From Thermoplasmata archaeon (GTDB lineage Archaea > Thermoplasmatota > Thermoplasmata > Thermoplasmatales > Thermoplasmataceae), in assembly GCA_021817255.1 (NCBI GenBank), contig JAKAVO010000009.1, positions 1 through 62,036 on the forward strand: DNA of 62,036 nucleotides, read 5' to 3'. The notes beneath the pieces were generated by a model. That model saw nothing but the letters and a program-made list of their open reading frames with translations, had not been told where the DNA came from and ran no database searches. Positions 7,872 to 17,052 of this stretch are shown piece by piece. The position numbers and the translations under genes are program-made. How positions within the stretch are numbered: position 1 is the first letter of the stretch; every line of letters starts with the position of its first letter.

Positions 7872-9006
7872 TTCTTACCTTCTTTCTGTTCTTGTTTTTC
7901 GATCTGCTGTCCCTGAAATTATCCCTTGGGTGTTCTCTCCTTTCAGATCTGTTCCTGTCTTCCCTGTTTCCGCCAAACTTAGGATTTTTGCCCATGTTCC
8001 TATCATTATGAACGGGCCTTTCTTTTGAAAATTTTTTATCTTTTGGTGGATTTGCCCCCTGAACATTCAGGTGGACTTCCTTCCCGTTTACTGTGGCTTT
8101 GATTTTTGGTTTTTCGGATGGTTCAGGATCAATAAGCACCCTGTCAAGATCCACGATCTTTGTATCGGAAATCTGGTTGTAGGATAATACCATTTTTCCC
8201 GTTCCAACAAGCTGGCCTGCTTCAGAGACCAGGGCAACCCTTTCACCTGCCAAAGGCTCCCCAATTATGGCCTTTATCCCCCCGGGATATAGATCAGAAC
8301 CGTGGGAAATTGTCTTGAGGGATGACATTTTTATAACTATTTTGCTTGTTGCAGAAAGGAGAAAATTTGCCTGGTACGTTGCTGCCTTCAACATGTGATC
8401 CTTGCCATTTTTTGCCATCTGCACCCTGTCACTAAGATCCTGCAGTGTTATGGCCATTTCTTCCCTGAATGGGCCGGTTCCAATACGCCTGAGATCTGTC
8501 ATATTTCCTTTTGTTCCCAGATAGTAGCCTATGTCGACGCACAGTGTCCTTATGTACGTTCCTGACTGGCACTTTACCTTGAAGAGAACGTCCCTGTTTC
8601 TTATCTCCATAATTTCCATGCCATAGATTTCCCTGCTCCTGAGTCTCCTTGCAACAGCGCTTTTGATTGGAGGAAGCTGGAAGACTTCTCCCTTGAAATG
8701 TTCAAAGGCATTTCTGATAGAAGTTTCATCAGAATCTGCGTGCAGCTTCAATGTTGCGACATATTCCTTTGGATATTCGTGGGCAATATCCACCAGCCTT
8801 ACACACTTTCCAAGAGCCACTGCAAGCAATCCTGTAGCCTGCGGATCAAGGGTTCCTATATGCCCTACCCTCTCAATTCCTGTAATCTGCCTGACCCAGT
8901 AATCAACCTGATGGCTTGTGGGGCCTTTAGGTTTGTCTATACATATAAAACTGCCTTCATCAGGCATTGGAAAAGACCATTCTAAAGATTTTATTTGCGA
9001 TTTCAT
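7855..9006 (-). CDS. cbf5: H/ACA RNP pseudouridine synthase Cbf5 (TruB family)
   Basis: Cbf5 isomerises uridine to pseudouridine in rRNA as the catalytic subunit of H/ACA RNPs, and also modifies tRNA U55. The catalytic motif GTLDPQATGLL carries the Asp. IDKPKGPTSH precedes it and a PUA domain (ISHGSDLYPGGI onward) follows. The ATG at 9006 is preceded by AAGGA at good spacing and gives 383 aa; ATG 8967 is an alternative. It overlaps cmk by about 47 nt. The last ~62 residues form an Arg/Lys/Asn/Asp-rich tail unusual for archaeal Cbf5. Confidence 0.93.
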   Translation of the reverse strand: MKSQIKSLEWSFPMPDEGSFICIDKPKGPTSHQVDYWVRQITGIERVGHIGTLDPQATGLLAVALGKCVRLVDIAHEYPKEYVATLKLHADSDETSIRNAFEHFKGEVFQLPPIKSAVARRLRSREIYGMEIMEIRNRDVLFKVKCQSGTYIRTLCVDIGYYLGTKGNMTDLRRIGTGPFREEMAITLQDLSDRVQMAKNGKDHMLKAATYQANFLLSATSKIVIKMSSLKTISHGSDLYPGGIKAIIGEPLAGERVALVSEAGQLVGTGKMVLSYNQISDTKIVDLDRVLIDPEPSEKPKIKATVNGKEVHLNVQGANPPKDKKFSKERPVHNDRNMGKNPKFGGNREDRNRSERREHPRDNFRDSRSKNKNRKKVRNDRKR

Positions 9007-9487
9007 CAGCAGTTCCTTTTTCTGTATCAATAACAACATCATATATGCTTTTATCTTCCATGTTAAAATTGAAGTATTCCCTGAATCTAAAATTTTCAGA
9101 TTCTTCACGCATTACCACTTTCTGTGCCATATCCCGGTTATTTTCCCTTTTGCTAACTCTTCTTGTCCGCTCTTCCCTGGTTGCATCCAGAAAAACCCTG
9201 AAGGCAGGTATTCCTGATGAATAGGATATCCACCCGGCCAGCCTTGATTCAACAATAACATTATCATGGCTCCTGAGGAAATCCCTTATCATATTGTTAA
9301 GCGAGACGTCTATCCCGTCATCCTTTTCTGCGTTCAGGTTCATTTGTTCCAGGCTTATTCCTGCCTCATCCGACAGTTTTCTAAAAAAATATCCACCTGA
9401 ATAAACCTCATATGATGTGAGTTCAGATAAAATTTTGGAAACGGTTGTTTTGCCACTTCCGATGTGGCCACTGACCGTGATTCTCAT
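8960..9487 (-). CDS. cmk: Cytidylate kinase (archaeal type)
   Basis: This 175-aa P-loop kinase phosphorylates CMP to CDP. Walker A is GHIGSGKTT at residues 7-15, followed by the NMP-binding region and an ESRLAGW segment typical of archaeal Cmk, then a lid with TRRVSKREN. It overlaps the DUF106 gene upstream by 4 nt and cbf5 downstream. The order secY-adk-DUF106-cmk-cbf5 is conserved in many Euryarchaeota; L34e and L14e, often found between cmk and cbf5, are absent here. Confidence 0.93.
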   Translation of the reverse strand: MRITVSGHIGSGKTTVSKILSELTSYEVYSGGYFFRKLSDEAGISLEQMNLNAEKDDGIDVSLNNMIRDFLRSHDNVIVESRLAGWISYSSGIPAFRVFLDATREERTRRVSKRENNRDMAQKVVMREESENFRFREYFNFNMEDKSIYDVVIDTEKGTADEIANKIFRMVFSNA

Positions 9488-10194
9488 TGTACTGTCATTC
9501 CGTCTGAGGGGTTCATCCCTTCATATTTCCTCAACTGGTATGAAAAGTCGATGTACTTTATTACCATGGTAAAGAGATAGCCCACTACCATGTTTGAAAT
9601 GAATGAGATGACTATCCAGCTCGGGAAGAATCCTATAACTGCGTTGAGATCAACGTTAGTTGCCCATGGGAATGATACATATGGGAATGTCAGGTGGGCG
9701 AGGAAAAAGTAAAGCCAGACAAATATAAGCAATGTGAACATTGATAGAACTATCAGAGGTGCAGTGCTGCTCATCTGAACCATCTGCTGATCCATCATGC
9801 TTTCCTGCTGCATCTTCCTCAGTTTGTTCATCTTGTCCCTGTCGTTTTCCTTGAAAGCTGTGTTCTGGGCTTTCCTGAATGCCTGTGCCCTGTTCTGGGC
9901 TTTGCCAATTTTTAGCCAGTCAGTGAAGAAGTATCTTGGAATTCCACTTACAACACCAGTCAATATGCCTGAAAGTGCAATGGTAAGCACCGGATAGCGG
10001 TAATTGAATCCTATGAGCGGCCCCAGTGCAAATTGGAAAACACCACCTATTGCCACTCTTATTGGTGTAATGTAGATGATCACTATGCTGAAGATAAACA
10101 TCAGGAAGTACATCCCCTGGAATTTAAGCATTTTTTTCTGCATCTCTTTCTGCCTTGCCATTTTTTCCATGTTTGAATCTCTTGCTTCTGTCAT
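9484..10194 (-). CDS. DUF106 membrane protein (Oxa1/YidC/EMC3-like)
   Basis: This 236-aa protein has an N-terminal Met/Lys-rich helix, a membrane segment near residues 28-55, a cytosolic coiled-coil (A-Q-N-R-A-Q-A-F-R-K and D-R-D-K-M-N-K-L-R-K-M), and two or three further membrane segments. This is the architecture of archaeal DUF106 proteins, distant relatives of YidC/Oxa1 and of eukaryotic EMC3 and TMCO1, thought to help insert membrane proteins. Its place directly after secY and adk is conserved in archaea and agrees with a job beside the Sec translocon. Confidence 0.9.
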   Translation of the reverse strand: MTEARDSNMEKMARQKEMQKKMLKFQGMYFLMFIFSIVIIYITPIRVAIGGVFQFALGPLIGFNYRYPVLTIALSGILTGVVSGIPRYFFTDWLKIGKAQNRAQAFRKAQNTAFKENDRDKMNKLRKMQQESMMDQQMVQMSSTAPLIVLSMFTLLIFVWLYFFLAHLTFPYVSFPWATNVDLNAVIGFFPSWIVISFISNMVVGYLFTMVIKYIDFSYQLRKYEGMNPSDGMTVQ

Positions 10195-10739
10195 TTTAAT
10201 AACCTCTCTACAATTTTTTCCGCTACTTTATCAGCCATTCCCGGAAGATTGTTTATGAAGGAAATAGTTGCGCCTGTATATACTGAGTATGAAACAGCAA
10301 ATGATCTGTTTATGGATTGATGTATTTTTATGTCATCCACAGTTTCTTCATCCCTGACTCTGGTTGCATCGTTGTTCCTTCTGTTTCTTATTTCTTCTGG
10401 ATCCGCTTCCAGGAGAAAGAAAGCACTGACTTTCAAATCCCTGATCACCCATTCAGGCAATCCTGGGAGAAATCCTCTCGGGCCTTTAATAGCCATGTGT
10501 GTGTCGATTATAACATCTTCCATTTTTCCGATTGCACTTGCCGCTTTCCTTTGCAGATTGATCTGGGCATCAACGCTCAGCTTTCTTATTTCATCCCTGG
10601 TCGCCACAAGCCTGATCTCCTTTGCCATTTCGAACATAAGCGTTCCAAAATTAATAATGTCATAGCTTGTTAATTTTTCTATAGATTTGAGAACGGTTGA
10701 TTTGCCTACTCCTGCTACTCCGGCAATTACAACCCTCAT
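10191..10739 (-). CDS. adkA: Adenylate kinase (archaeal AdkA type)
   Basis: This 182-aa kinase interconverts AMP+ATP and 2 ADP. The P-loop is GVAGVGKST close to the N-terminus, and the length and sequence (R-R-N-N-D-A-T-R-x-R-D in the lid) are those of the archaeal AdkA family rather than bacterial Adk. The ATG at 10739 starts one base after the secY stop; a GTG at 10748 inside secY is possible but would add only three residues. The gene ends overlapping DUF106 by 4 nt. Confidence 0.94.
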   Translation of the reverse strand: MRVVIAGVAGVGKSTVLKSIEKLTSYDIINFGTLMFEMAKEIRLVATRDEIRKLSVDAQINLQRKAASAIGKMEDVIIDTHMAIKGPRGFLPGLPEWVIRDLKVSAFFLLEADPEEIRNRRNNDATRVRDEETVDDIKIHQSINRSFAVSYSVYTGATISFINNLPGMADKVAEKIVERLLK

Positions 10740-10740
10740 A

Positions 10741-12528
10741 TCACGCACCCGAGAAGAACTGCCTTATTAGAGGATGCATTTCCATCATCTGCTCTCTTCC
10801 CATGGCTTCATAGAATTGGATTACGATACCAACTGCAAGCAGCAACCCCGTTCCTGAAGTCTGCCCCACTGTTCCAATCAGATCAGCGGAAGCAGCTAAT
10901 AATCCCACGGCAGCACCACTGAATACAGTAATCACTGGAATGTATTTCCTCAATACCCTTTCAAGCACTTTTGGATCCCTCCTGAATCCGGGAATCTGCA
11001 TGCCTGATGATATTATCTGTTTTGCAACTGAAGAAGGCCCCATGTTGGTGGTCTCTATCCAGAACTTTGCAAAAAGCACGCTTGCCCCTGTCATGAATGC
11101 AAGGAATACCACTATGTGGACCACTTCCTCCCATGCCGTATGGTTAAATAGTACTGTAGGCCCATATACCGCAGGCTGTAAAATTGGGAACAGCCAATCC
11201 GCCAGACCGTTCGGTGTATAAAGATAAAATGCCAATCCTCCTGTAGGCTGTGATGAAGATACGTTTATGGAACTGGCTGCAGAAGGCGAGAGATAGGATC
11301 CAAGCAGTGGATTATGCCCCAGCAGCGGAATATGGGACAACGCCGGGCTGCTCCATAGAAGAAGAGTCCACATGGATACATTGGCCAACAGGGCTGTCGC
11401 TAAGATGACCGGTATATTGGATGCATAGAAAAGCTGCAAAGGATATCTTCCCCTGGCACCCCTCACCCTTTCATGCGCTATAGGCAACTCAACTTTACTG
11501 CTCTGGAAGAATGCCACAATGAAGAATATCAGCAAAGTTCCTATGAGTGCAATTATTGGATTTGGCGGTGAAAAGAGCAGCCTTGGAATGCCCAGCGAAC
11601 TCTGGAGGTATGATGCAGAACCGTAAATTGCAGTATATAAGATGTTTGGGATTGTGCCCACAGGCGGGTTATTGAATGTTGCTGTTGTTGATAGACCATA
11701 GGGCAGGGAAGGGTTCACAGGTGCCCAGTTAAAAGCACCAGTGAAAAGCTGCTGGGATACTCCAGCCGCAATAAAGAGTGAAATACCCGAACCAATGCCA
11801 TATTTAGACACAAGTTCATCCATAAGGAAAACCAAATAGGAACCAAAGAACAATTGTGATACTATAATGGATTCTGATAGAAAATAGCCATATCCTGGGG
11901 CCATAGTATTGAGGGATGTGATTAACGCAGGGTCTGGAACAAGATATCCAAATGCCTGTGGTATTGCCTCCACAAATATCATAAGTATGACTATTAACTT
12001 TTGAACACCCTGGTATATTGCCTTGTCATCTGAATTGGTCAGGTCGATGTTGAATATCTTGGCTCCGGCAAATAATTGCATCACTATGCTTGCTGTAACA
12101 ATTGGCCCGATTCCAAGATCCATAAGAGAACCTTCTGCACCTGCAAATATAGCCCTGAATGATGCGAACACATCAACTGTCTTGCTCTGGTCAAGCCCGT
12201 AAATATATATGTTGGTTAAGACGAAATAGAGTACAACTACCAGAAATGTCCATAATAATTTGTATTTGAACTGGACATGCCCCTTTGCTTTCTTGACTGC
12301 CGGCAATTTGGCAGTCAAATTTTCAAGCCCGTAAAGCTTTGACTTTTTTGGGCCATTATAACTTAGTACCAGGTATAGAATAACAAATAACGGAGCCAGA
12401 AGCACCGCTGCTATCAATAACTGAAAAATAGGCAGCTTGCTGAAGTACCAGAATCCTGCAACAACAATCGCGTATAGGGCTATTGTTGGGATGCTGGAAG
12501 CTTTGTTTCGCTCAATCTTTTTGTTCAT
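10741..12528 (-). CDS. secY: Preprotein translocase subunit SecY
   Basis: SecY is the channel of the SecYEG translocon. At 595 aa it is much longer than the ~430-480 aa usual for archaeal SecY. The canonical protein appears to begin near residue 65 (L-Y-G-L-E-N-L-T-A-K-L-P), preceded by an extra N-terminal segment with two predicted membrane helices (about residues 14-29 and 31-55). There are also long periplasmic-side loops rich in Ser/Pro/Gly. The plug and pore segments (G-P-I-V-T-A-S-I-V-M-Q-L) are present. The start ATG lies 17 nt inside rpl15, behind a GAGGTAG ribosome binding site. In-operon position after L15 is universal. Confidence 0.96.
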   Translation of the reverse strand: MNKKIERNKASSIPTIALYAIVVAGFWYFSKLPIFQLLIAAVLLAPLFVILYLVLSYNGPKKSKLYGLENLTAKLPAVKKAKGHVQFKYKLLWTFLVVVLYFVLTNIYIYGLDQSKTVDVFASFRAIFAGAEGSLMDLGIGPIVTASIVMQLFAGAKIFNIDLTNSDDKAIYQGVQKLIVILMIFVEAIPQAFGYLVPDPALITSLNTMAPGYGYFLSESIIVSQLFFGSYLVFLMDELVSKYGIGSGISLFIAAGVSQQLFTGAFNWAPVNPSLPYGLSTTATFNNPPVGTIPNILYTAIYGSASYLQSSLGIPRLLFSPPNPIIALIGTLLIFFIVAFFQSSKVELPIAHERVRGARGRYPLQLFYASNIPVILATALLANVSMWTLLLWSSPALSHIPLLGHNPLLGSYLSPSAASSINVSSSQPTGGLAFYLYTPNGLADWLFPILQPAVYGPTVLFNHTAWEEVVHIVVFLAFMTGASVLFAKFWIETTNMGPSSVAKQIISSGMQIPGFRRDPKVLERVLRKYIPVITVFSGAAVGLLAASADLIGTVGQTSGTGLLLAVGIVIQFYEAMGREQMMEMHPLIRQFFSGA

Positions 12529-12946
12529 CTACCTCTACCGATACCCCTGTAACGATAAGCTTGTTTATGCATCTTTCCGTTGTTTTTGGGACAATTATTT
12601 TTGACTTTACCCTGAAATCTCCTGTTGAAAGAAGTTTTGTATAACCAGCCGCCTTTAAATCCACTACTGTCTCACCATTTTGCTCCTTAACGAAACCTTT
12701 GGATTTTAATATTTCCATTGATTCAGCCAATTCTTTCAATGTGATAGGTATCTCAAGTTTTCCCTGTTTGTGGCTCTTGAAGCCGTGAACGCCGAAGTGA
12801 TCCGGATCATATTTAATGACGAGCTGAGTCCTGTGCTTTCCAAGGCCTGCAAGCCCGGATCCGCCTCTTTTTCCCTTTCCCCTTCCGGATTTGAAACCTC
12901 TGCCGTATCTTCCTCCTCTCTGTTTTTTAGTCTTAGTTCGTACCAT
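12512..12946 (-). CDS. rpl15: Ribosomal protein L15
   Basis: This 144-aa large-subunit protein has a basic, glycine-rich N-terminal extension (GGRYGRGFKSGRGKGKRGG) that reaches into the 23S rRNA core, then a globular domain ending in V-T-G-V-S-V-E-V-D. Length is normal for archaeal L15. The start overlaps rpl30 by 14 nt and the end overlaps secY by 17 nt, showing tight translational coupling. Confidence 0.96.
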   Translation of the reverse strand: MVRTKTKKQRGGRYGRGFKSGRGKGKRGGSGLAGLGKHRTQLVIKYDPDHFGVHGFKSHKQGKLEIPITLKELAESMEILKSKGFVKEQNGETVVDLKAAGYTKLLSTGDFRVKSKIIVPKTTERCINKLIVTGVSVEVDEQKD

Positions 12947-13424
12947 TTACTTTCACCCCTGGAATTAACATTTTCCTTATGAGCAGGTTAACCTCTGAAC
13001 CCCTGTAGCCCAGTGTGCCATTCTTCTTGTATTGTGATCGTATATATTCGTAGCCACCCTTTGGCGGATGCATCCTGAGAACAGGTATGATTCCAGGAAT
13101 ATCCGAATATTTCAGTTTGCCTTCCATCATCTCCTGTGCAAGATTGCTGAATGATTCAATTCCCATCTTTTCTTTTATGTATTCCTCGGTGAGTGATTTT
13201 CTTCCTTCAAGAAGTGCCCTGTTTTTCAGTACCTCTACTAAAGTTTCCTTGTCAATTTCTCCCCATGTAATGTAATCTTTTGCAGTCTGCAGCATTCCCT
13301 GGAGCGTTTCAGATTCATTTATCAAAGCCATGTGGTTAACGTGGTGCAATCTCATCAGGGAACAGGACTTTACTGCCTGTGGCCTTATTCCTGATGTTCC
13401 TCTTACCCTAATTACTGCTAGCAC
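12933..13424 (-). CDS. rpl30: Ribosomal protein L30
   Basis: This archaeal/eukaryotic L30 (L7 type) of about 163 aa starts with the typical L-A-V-I-R-V-R-G-T-S-G strand. The GTG at 13424 is preferred because a GGGAGTG ribosome binding site lies 6 nt upstream; GTG 13433 would add three residues. Both lie inside the end of rps5. The MHPPKGGYE segment near the C-terminus is typical of archaeal L30. Confidence 0.93.
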   Translation of the reverse strand: MLAVIRVRGTSGIRPQAVKSCSLMRLHHVNHMALINESETLQGMLQTAKDYITWGEIDKETLVEVLKNRALLEGRKSLTEEYIKEKMGIESFSNLAQEMMEGKLKYSDIPGIIPVLRMHPPKGGYEYIRSQYKKNGTLGYRGSEVNLLIRKMLIPGVKVNGTN

Positions 13425-14070
13425 TTGCAACACTCCCTTTGTATATTGGCGTACTCAAGACTATGCTTGGATTTATCCTCATCTCTATTGTCTGCCTCAG
13501 GGCAGCAAATGTGGCTTCTGCATAATTTACAGTTGTTTTCGTATGCCCCTTTGCAAAACCCCATGCATCCTCTATTCCAGCCATCCTCAATATTGTTTTA
13601 GCCACATCTCCTGTTGCTCTTCCGACACCCTGGGGTGAAGGCTTGATTCTTACTGTAACAGATCCAACGTGGCCTATGACCTGGAATGGAACTGTATGTG
13701 CCCTTCCGCAGCCGCATTCCCATGATCCACAGCCTCTTCGTATTTCCATAATATTCAGTTTTGCGTTATTAATGGCTTTCCTTATTGCTGGAGCCGCTTC
13801 CTTTGCTTTTCCTCTTCCCAGCCCCACGAAACCGTCCTCGTTGCCTACAACTGCTGTTATAGAGTAATTCATTCTTCTTCCCGAGTCGGTCATTCTTTGG
13901 GCCCTTTCAATATAAACTATTTCATCCTTCAGATCTGGCATCAGGATGTCCACTATCTGGTATTCTCTAAGTGGGAGCTTTAATTTAAGCGCCTCGGACA
14001 TAGATTTTATTTCTCCCGAAGCGACAAGTTTTCCCAGTTCCGTTTTTGGGGTCCACTGTTCACCTTCCAT
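13408..14070 (-). CDS. rps5: Ribosomal protein S5
   Basis: This 220-aa small-subunit protein contains the S5 double-stranded-RNA-binding-like domain (VVGNEDGFVGLGRGKAKEA) and the C-terminal domain with PSPQGVGRATGDVAK. It includes the Cys-bearing GCGSWECGCG loop found in archaeal and eukaryotic S5. It lies one base from rpl18 and overlaps rpl30 downstream. Confidence 0.96.
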   Translation of the reverse strand: MEGEQWTPKTELGKLVASGEIKSMSEALKLKLPLREYQIVDILMPDLKDEIVYIERAQRMTDSGRRMNYSITAVVGNEDGFVGLGRGKAKEAAPAIRKAINNAKLNIMEIRRGCGSWECGCGRAHTVPFQVIGHVGSVTVRIKPSPQGVGRATGDVAKTILRMAGIEDAWGFAKGHTKTTVNYAEATFAALRQTIEMRINPSIVLSTPIYKGSVASASSN

Positions 14071-14071
14071 T

Positions 14072-14566
14072 TTAATTCACCTTTTCATCTATCTTCTTCA
14101 TTGCTTCATCCAGTTTGACAGGATGCTTGACGTGCTTGCCATTCAACCTTTCTTTGGAAGGGAATATTTCATCAGAGCATGGCACTTCGACGCCGGAGTC
14201 TGTAAATCCCTTCAGGACAGCGGCGATTCTGCCTCCTTTTACCAGATCAAATCTTCCTATGTCCAGCACTGCGTAATCAATGTCCCTTTTCTGGGCAACT
14301 TTCCCAAGGTAATATCCCCCAAGGTAACACGTCTGGGTGTTATTGCCCTTAATGCCTGCTACCTTTTCCATAACTTTTGATGTTACGGTTCCCCTTATTA
14401 CATCACCCTCAGGATCGTATTCTGCGACCTGGGCTGTAAATCCTTTCCTTGAGACTCTCACTACGAGCCTTGGGCTCTCGGACTTCAGGAGGCTGAGCCT
14501 CTTTCTGTAATCTGTCACTCCTTCTTTCTTTCTTTTTAATAATGTTGGTGTTTTCATTTCACTCAC
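14072..14566 (-). CDS. rpl18: Ribosomal protein L18
   Basis: This 164-aa 5S-rRNA-binding protein of the archaeal L18/eukaryotic L5 family is recognised from LRKRKKEGVTDYRKRL-like and SPRLVVRVSRK segments near the start, and from AYLGGYYLGK-like (here CYLGGYYLGKVA) and G-L-x-D-S-G-type (KGFTDSGVEVP) segments. It overlaps rpl19e upstream by 8 nt. Confidence 0.95.
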   Translation of the reverse strand: MSEMKTPTLLKRKKEGVTDYRKRLSLLKSESPRLVVRVSRKGFTAQVAEYDPEGDVIRGTVTSKVMEKVAGIKGNNTQTCYLGGYYLGKVAQKRDIDYAVLDIGRFDLVKGGRIAAVLKGFTDSGVEVPCSDEIFPSKERLNGKHVKHPVKLDEAMKKIDEKVN

Positions 14567-15008
14567 CTAACAACCCTGCCAGCCTGATCTGTGATCTTAG
14601 CTGTGCTCTTGATTTGATTGTTCCGCCTTTCGCTATTCTGTAATATTTTCTGTAGGTTTTGGAGTCAATCTTGTTTTCAGCTTTTAGGGTTCTCAATTCA
14701 TCCCTAAGTGCGCGTATGGTTTTAATCCATCTTCTTTTCCTCGGAAACCTGGCATTTCTTGTTCCTCTCACAGAACCGGGCCCTCTCCTTCTCTCTTTGG
14801 AAAGTTGTTTTAGCCTCTTTTTGAATCGCGCGTTGGAGTTTCCTTTTTTTGGTTTTTTCTGGATGACGTGCTTTTCCATCAGGTTCCTGACATCCTCTCT
14901 CGTGGCTGCTTCCTGTACCAGGGAAATGCTGTCCATATCAACCCATATCCTGGAAATGCCTGACTTATACTGGTCAGCTGCAATTCTTTTAGCTGTTTCT
15001 ACTCTCAT
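14559..15008 (-). CDS. rpl19e: Ribosomal protein L19e
   Basis: This 149-aa protein is the archaeal/eukaryotic L19e, absent from bacteria. It has the AADQYKSGISRIWVD N-terminal segment, a GPGSVRGTRNARFPRKRRW basic stretch, and a helical C-terminus with TYRKYYRIAKGG. It directly follows rpl32e in the operon. Confidence 0.96.
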   Translation of the reverse strand: MRVETAKRIAADQYKSGISRIWVDMDSISLVQEAATREDVRNLMEKHVIQKKPKKGNSNARFKKRLKQLSKERRRGPGSVRGTRNARFPRKRRWIKTIRALRDELRTLKAENKIDSKTYRKYYRIAKGGTIKSRAQLRSQIRLAGLLGE

Positions 15009-15419
15009 CTACTGCACCCTCCTGTTCAATACCTTAATTCCAAGTTCATCTGCCCTTCCTTCCAGGACTTCCCTTTTTTTCATGCCTACGGTTGATGAAA
15101 TTCTGGCTGCTTCTTTTTCAGGATTTATTGCTTCAAGTTCCTTCTGGTTGTGTATAAGGACTTCCATAAACCCTGAAGGGTGAAGATACCTGACAGACTT
15201 TGGGCCCCTGTATCCAATATCTACAACCGGTGGCCTTCTTGCGAGATGTTCTCTCATCTTTGAATGGTAACCACGTGGTTTTCTGTATTCTTCCCCGAAC
15301 TTCTTGTACCTGAACCATTCCTGCCTCCTGAATTCAACTCTTTTTCTCGCCTGTTCATTCTTCTGCTTGAGCAGCTTTTTTTCATCTTTAGTCAAATTTG
15401 GTTTTATTGAGGATGCCAT
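15009..15419 (-). CDS. rpl32e: Ribosomal protein L32e
   Basis: This 136-aa archaeal/eukaryotic large-subunit protein has the [19 protein letters not shown] block, [26 protein letters not shown] (in parts), and R-Y-L-H-P-S-G-F. Its ATG overlaps the rpl6 stop by one base (TAATG). It follows rpl6 as in other euryarchaeal spc operons. Confidence 0.96.
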   Translation of the reverse strand: MASSIKPNLTKDEKKLLKQKNEQARKRVEFRRQEWFRYKKFGEEYRKPRGYHSKMREHLARRPPVVDIGYRGPKSVRYLHPSGFMEVLIHNQKELEAINPEKEAARISSTVGMKKREVLEGRADELGIKVLNRRVQ

Positions 15420-15961
15420 TATTCTTCTACCTCCGTTTCAATTGGGAATATACCATCCTGGAATATTCTCAGATCAAATCCTTTGATCTTTGTTGCCCTT
15501 TCAATGTTTGAACAGGTTTCGCCAATTTCTCTCTTGTCATTTCCCGTCAGAGTGATTCTGTCTCCCTTGATTGTTATTTTTGTCTGCCCGATTATCTTTG
15601 CTTCCCTTGGGCTCCTTTCTCCAAGAAAATTCTCTACAAGGAAAATTGATCCCCTGACAGAGACCCTTGTTGGAAAATGTGTGTAGTCAACTTTCATTGT
15701 ATACGTGAATCCTTCCGTAACTCCCTTGAACATATTCTTTACTTCAGATTTCCATGTTCCGGAAATCGCATTTGTGTATCTGTTATCCTTTGATTTTTCC
15801 AGTATTATTGTTCCTTCCTTTACCAATACTCTCACGTAGTTGTCGGCAAAATTTCTGGTAACCTTTCCCAGTTTGCCTGAAACCTCCAGGACTCCATCTT
15901 TCATTCCTGCTTTTACTGCAGATGGAATTTTAATTTTTTCTGATTCTTTCCAATTAATCAT
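15419..15961 (-). CDS. rpl6: Ribosomal protein L6
   Basis: This 180-aa protein has two similar L6 domains, with [12 protein letters not shown] near the second and the terminal R-I-F-Q-D-G-I-F segment. I chose the ATG at 15961, which sits 5 nt after a GGTGA ribosome binding site, over a GTG at 15970 that forms part of that site. It follows rps8 by 9 nt. Confidence 0.95.
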   Translation of the reverse strand: MINWKESEKIKIPSAVKAGMKDGVLEVSGKLGKVTRNFADNYVRVLVKEGTIILEKSKDNRYTNAISGTWKSEVKNMFKGVTEGFTYTMKVDYTHFPTRVSVRGSIFLVENFLGERSPREAKIIGQTKITIKGDRITLTGNDKREIGETCSNIERATKIKGFDLRIFQDGIFPIETEVEE

Positions 15962-15970
15962 TTTATTCAC

Positions 15971-16360
15971 CTAATAGATGTAAGCTAGCAGTTTACCCCC
16001 AAGACCGTTCTTTCTAGCTTCAACGTGGCTCATTACACCCTTTGTTGTGGTAACTATCAATATCCCAAAGTCCTGTGCCGGAAGATACCTGGATTCGAAT
16101 GTGTCGAGGTTAACTTTCTTCACTGAATATCTGGGCTTTATGGTACCACAGTTGTTAATGGTGCTGTTGAGCCTGATTTTAAACTTGCCACCCTGGCCAT
16201 CTTCTATCACTTCAAAGCTCGTAATGTAATTGTAATCCTGCATCACTTTCAGTACTCTGCCTATCATCCTCGCTGCAGGCCCTACCTCTATCTCTCTCCT
16301 TCCTATGCTTGAAGCGTTCTTGATGGTATTTATTATATCATTTAATGGATCGTGTCTCAC
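15971..16360 (-). CDS. rps8: Ribosomal protein S8
   Basis: This 129-aa protein binds 16S rRNA helix 21. It is recognised by DPLNDIINTIKNAS at the start, the IKPRYSVKK segment and the conserved G-I-L-I-V-T-T-T-K-G-V-M-S-H motif. The start is GTG at 16360, placed behind a GAGGTGAT ribosome binding site that also covers the end of rps14. Confidence 0.96.
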   Translation of the reverse strand: MRHDPLNDIINTIKNASSIGRREIEVGPAARMIGRVLKVMQDYNYITSFEVIEDGQGGKFKIRLNSTINNCGTIKPRYSVKKVNLDTFESRYLPAQDFGILIVTTTKGVMSHVEARKNGLGGKLLAYIY

Positions 16361-16369
16361 ATTATCACC

Positions 16370-16531
16370 TCAACTGAATTTCTTGAACCCTATGGCGGGA
16401 GCTGTTTCCCTGAAGCACTGTCTGCACATCCTGATTCCGTACCGTCTTACCATTCCTCGTTTTCTGCCGCATCTCACGCAACCCTCAACTCTTCCGAATT
16501 TCTTGGTTGGCCTGAGTATTAAATTTGCCAT
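16370..16531 (-). CDS. rps14: Ribosomal protein S14 (zinc form)
   Basis: This 53-aa protein was translated by hand because it is short. It has two CxxC motifs (CVRCG and CRQC) that bind zinc, separated by the [13 protein letters not shown] stretch typical of archaeal S14/eukaryotic S29, and ends F-K-K-F-S. It starts at an ATG overlapping the rpl5 stop (TAATG) and sits between rpl5 and rps8, the universal position. Confidence 0.95.
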   Translation of the reverse strand: MANLILRPTKKFGRVEGCVRCGRKRGMVRRYGIRMCRQCFRETAPAIGFKKFS

Positions 16532-17052
16532 TAATTGATCACCTCTACCTCGAATTTCTCCTTTAAGAATTTCAATGTTTCTTCCTTTGTAATGAATAAC
16601 TTTGAAGAAAGGTTCTGTTTCCTTATGTTTCTTTTCGCGTTTCTGAATCCGCCTTTCCTCTTGAGCACAACTGCAACGTCCATGCCAAAAATTCCAATTT
16701 CAGGGTCATATTTCATTCCCTTGAAATCAGTGTATTCTGAAACGCCAAAATATGCATTTCCCTGCTTGTCGACAGAATAGTGCGGGAACTTGTATTCCCT
16801 TGCATACAGGGCTTGCTTCAGGAATTTTTCAGCATCTGCTTTGCGCAATGTAACTTTAACTCCAATAGTTAATCCCTTCCTCAGGTTGAATTCTCTTACG
16901 GTTTTCTTTGATGTTGTCAGGACTGGCTTATGGTTGGTAAGCATTTCTATAACTTTGACAGCCTTGTTCAGCCTGTCTCCAGCCTGCCCAACACCTATGT
17001 TAATCACAACCTTGTCCAGTGTAATATCTCTCATTGTGTTTTGGCCACTCAT
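16531..17052 (-). CDS. rpl5: Ribosomal protein L5
   Basis: This 173-aa 5S-rRNA-binding protein of the central protuberance has the [16 protein letters not shown] start and the [20 protein letters not shown] block typical of archaeal L5. ATGA overlap with the rps4e stop. Length is normal. Confidence 0.96.
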   Translation of the reverse strand: MSGQNTMRDITLDKVVINIGVGQAGDRLNKAVKVIEMLTNHKPVLTTSKKTVREFNLRKGLTIGVKVTLRKADAEKFLKQALYAREYKFPHYSVDKQGNAYFGVSEYTDFKGMKYDPEIGIFGMDVAVVLKRKGGFRNAKRNIRKQNLSSKLFITKEETLKFLKEKFEVEVIN

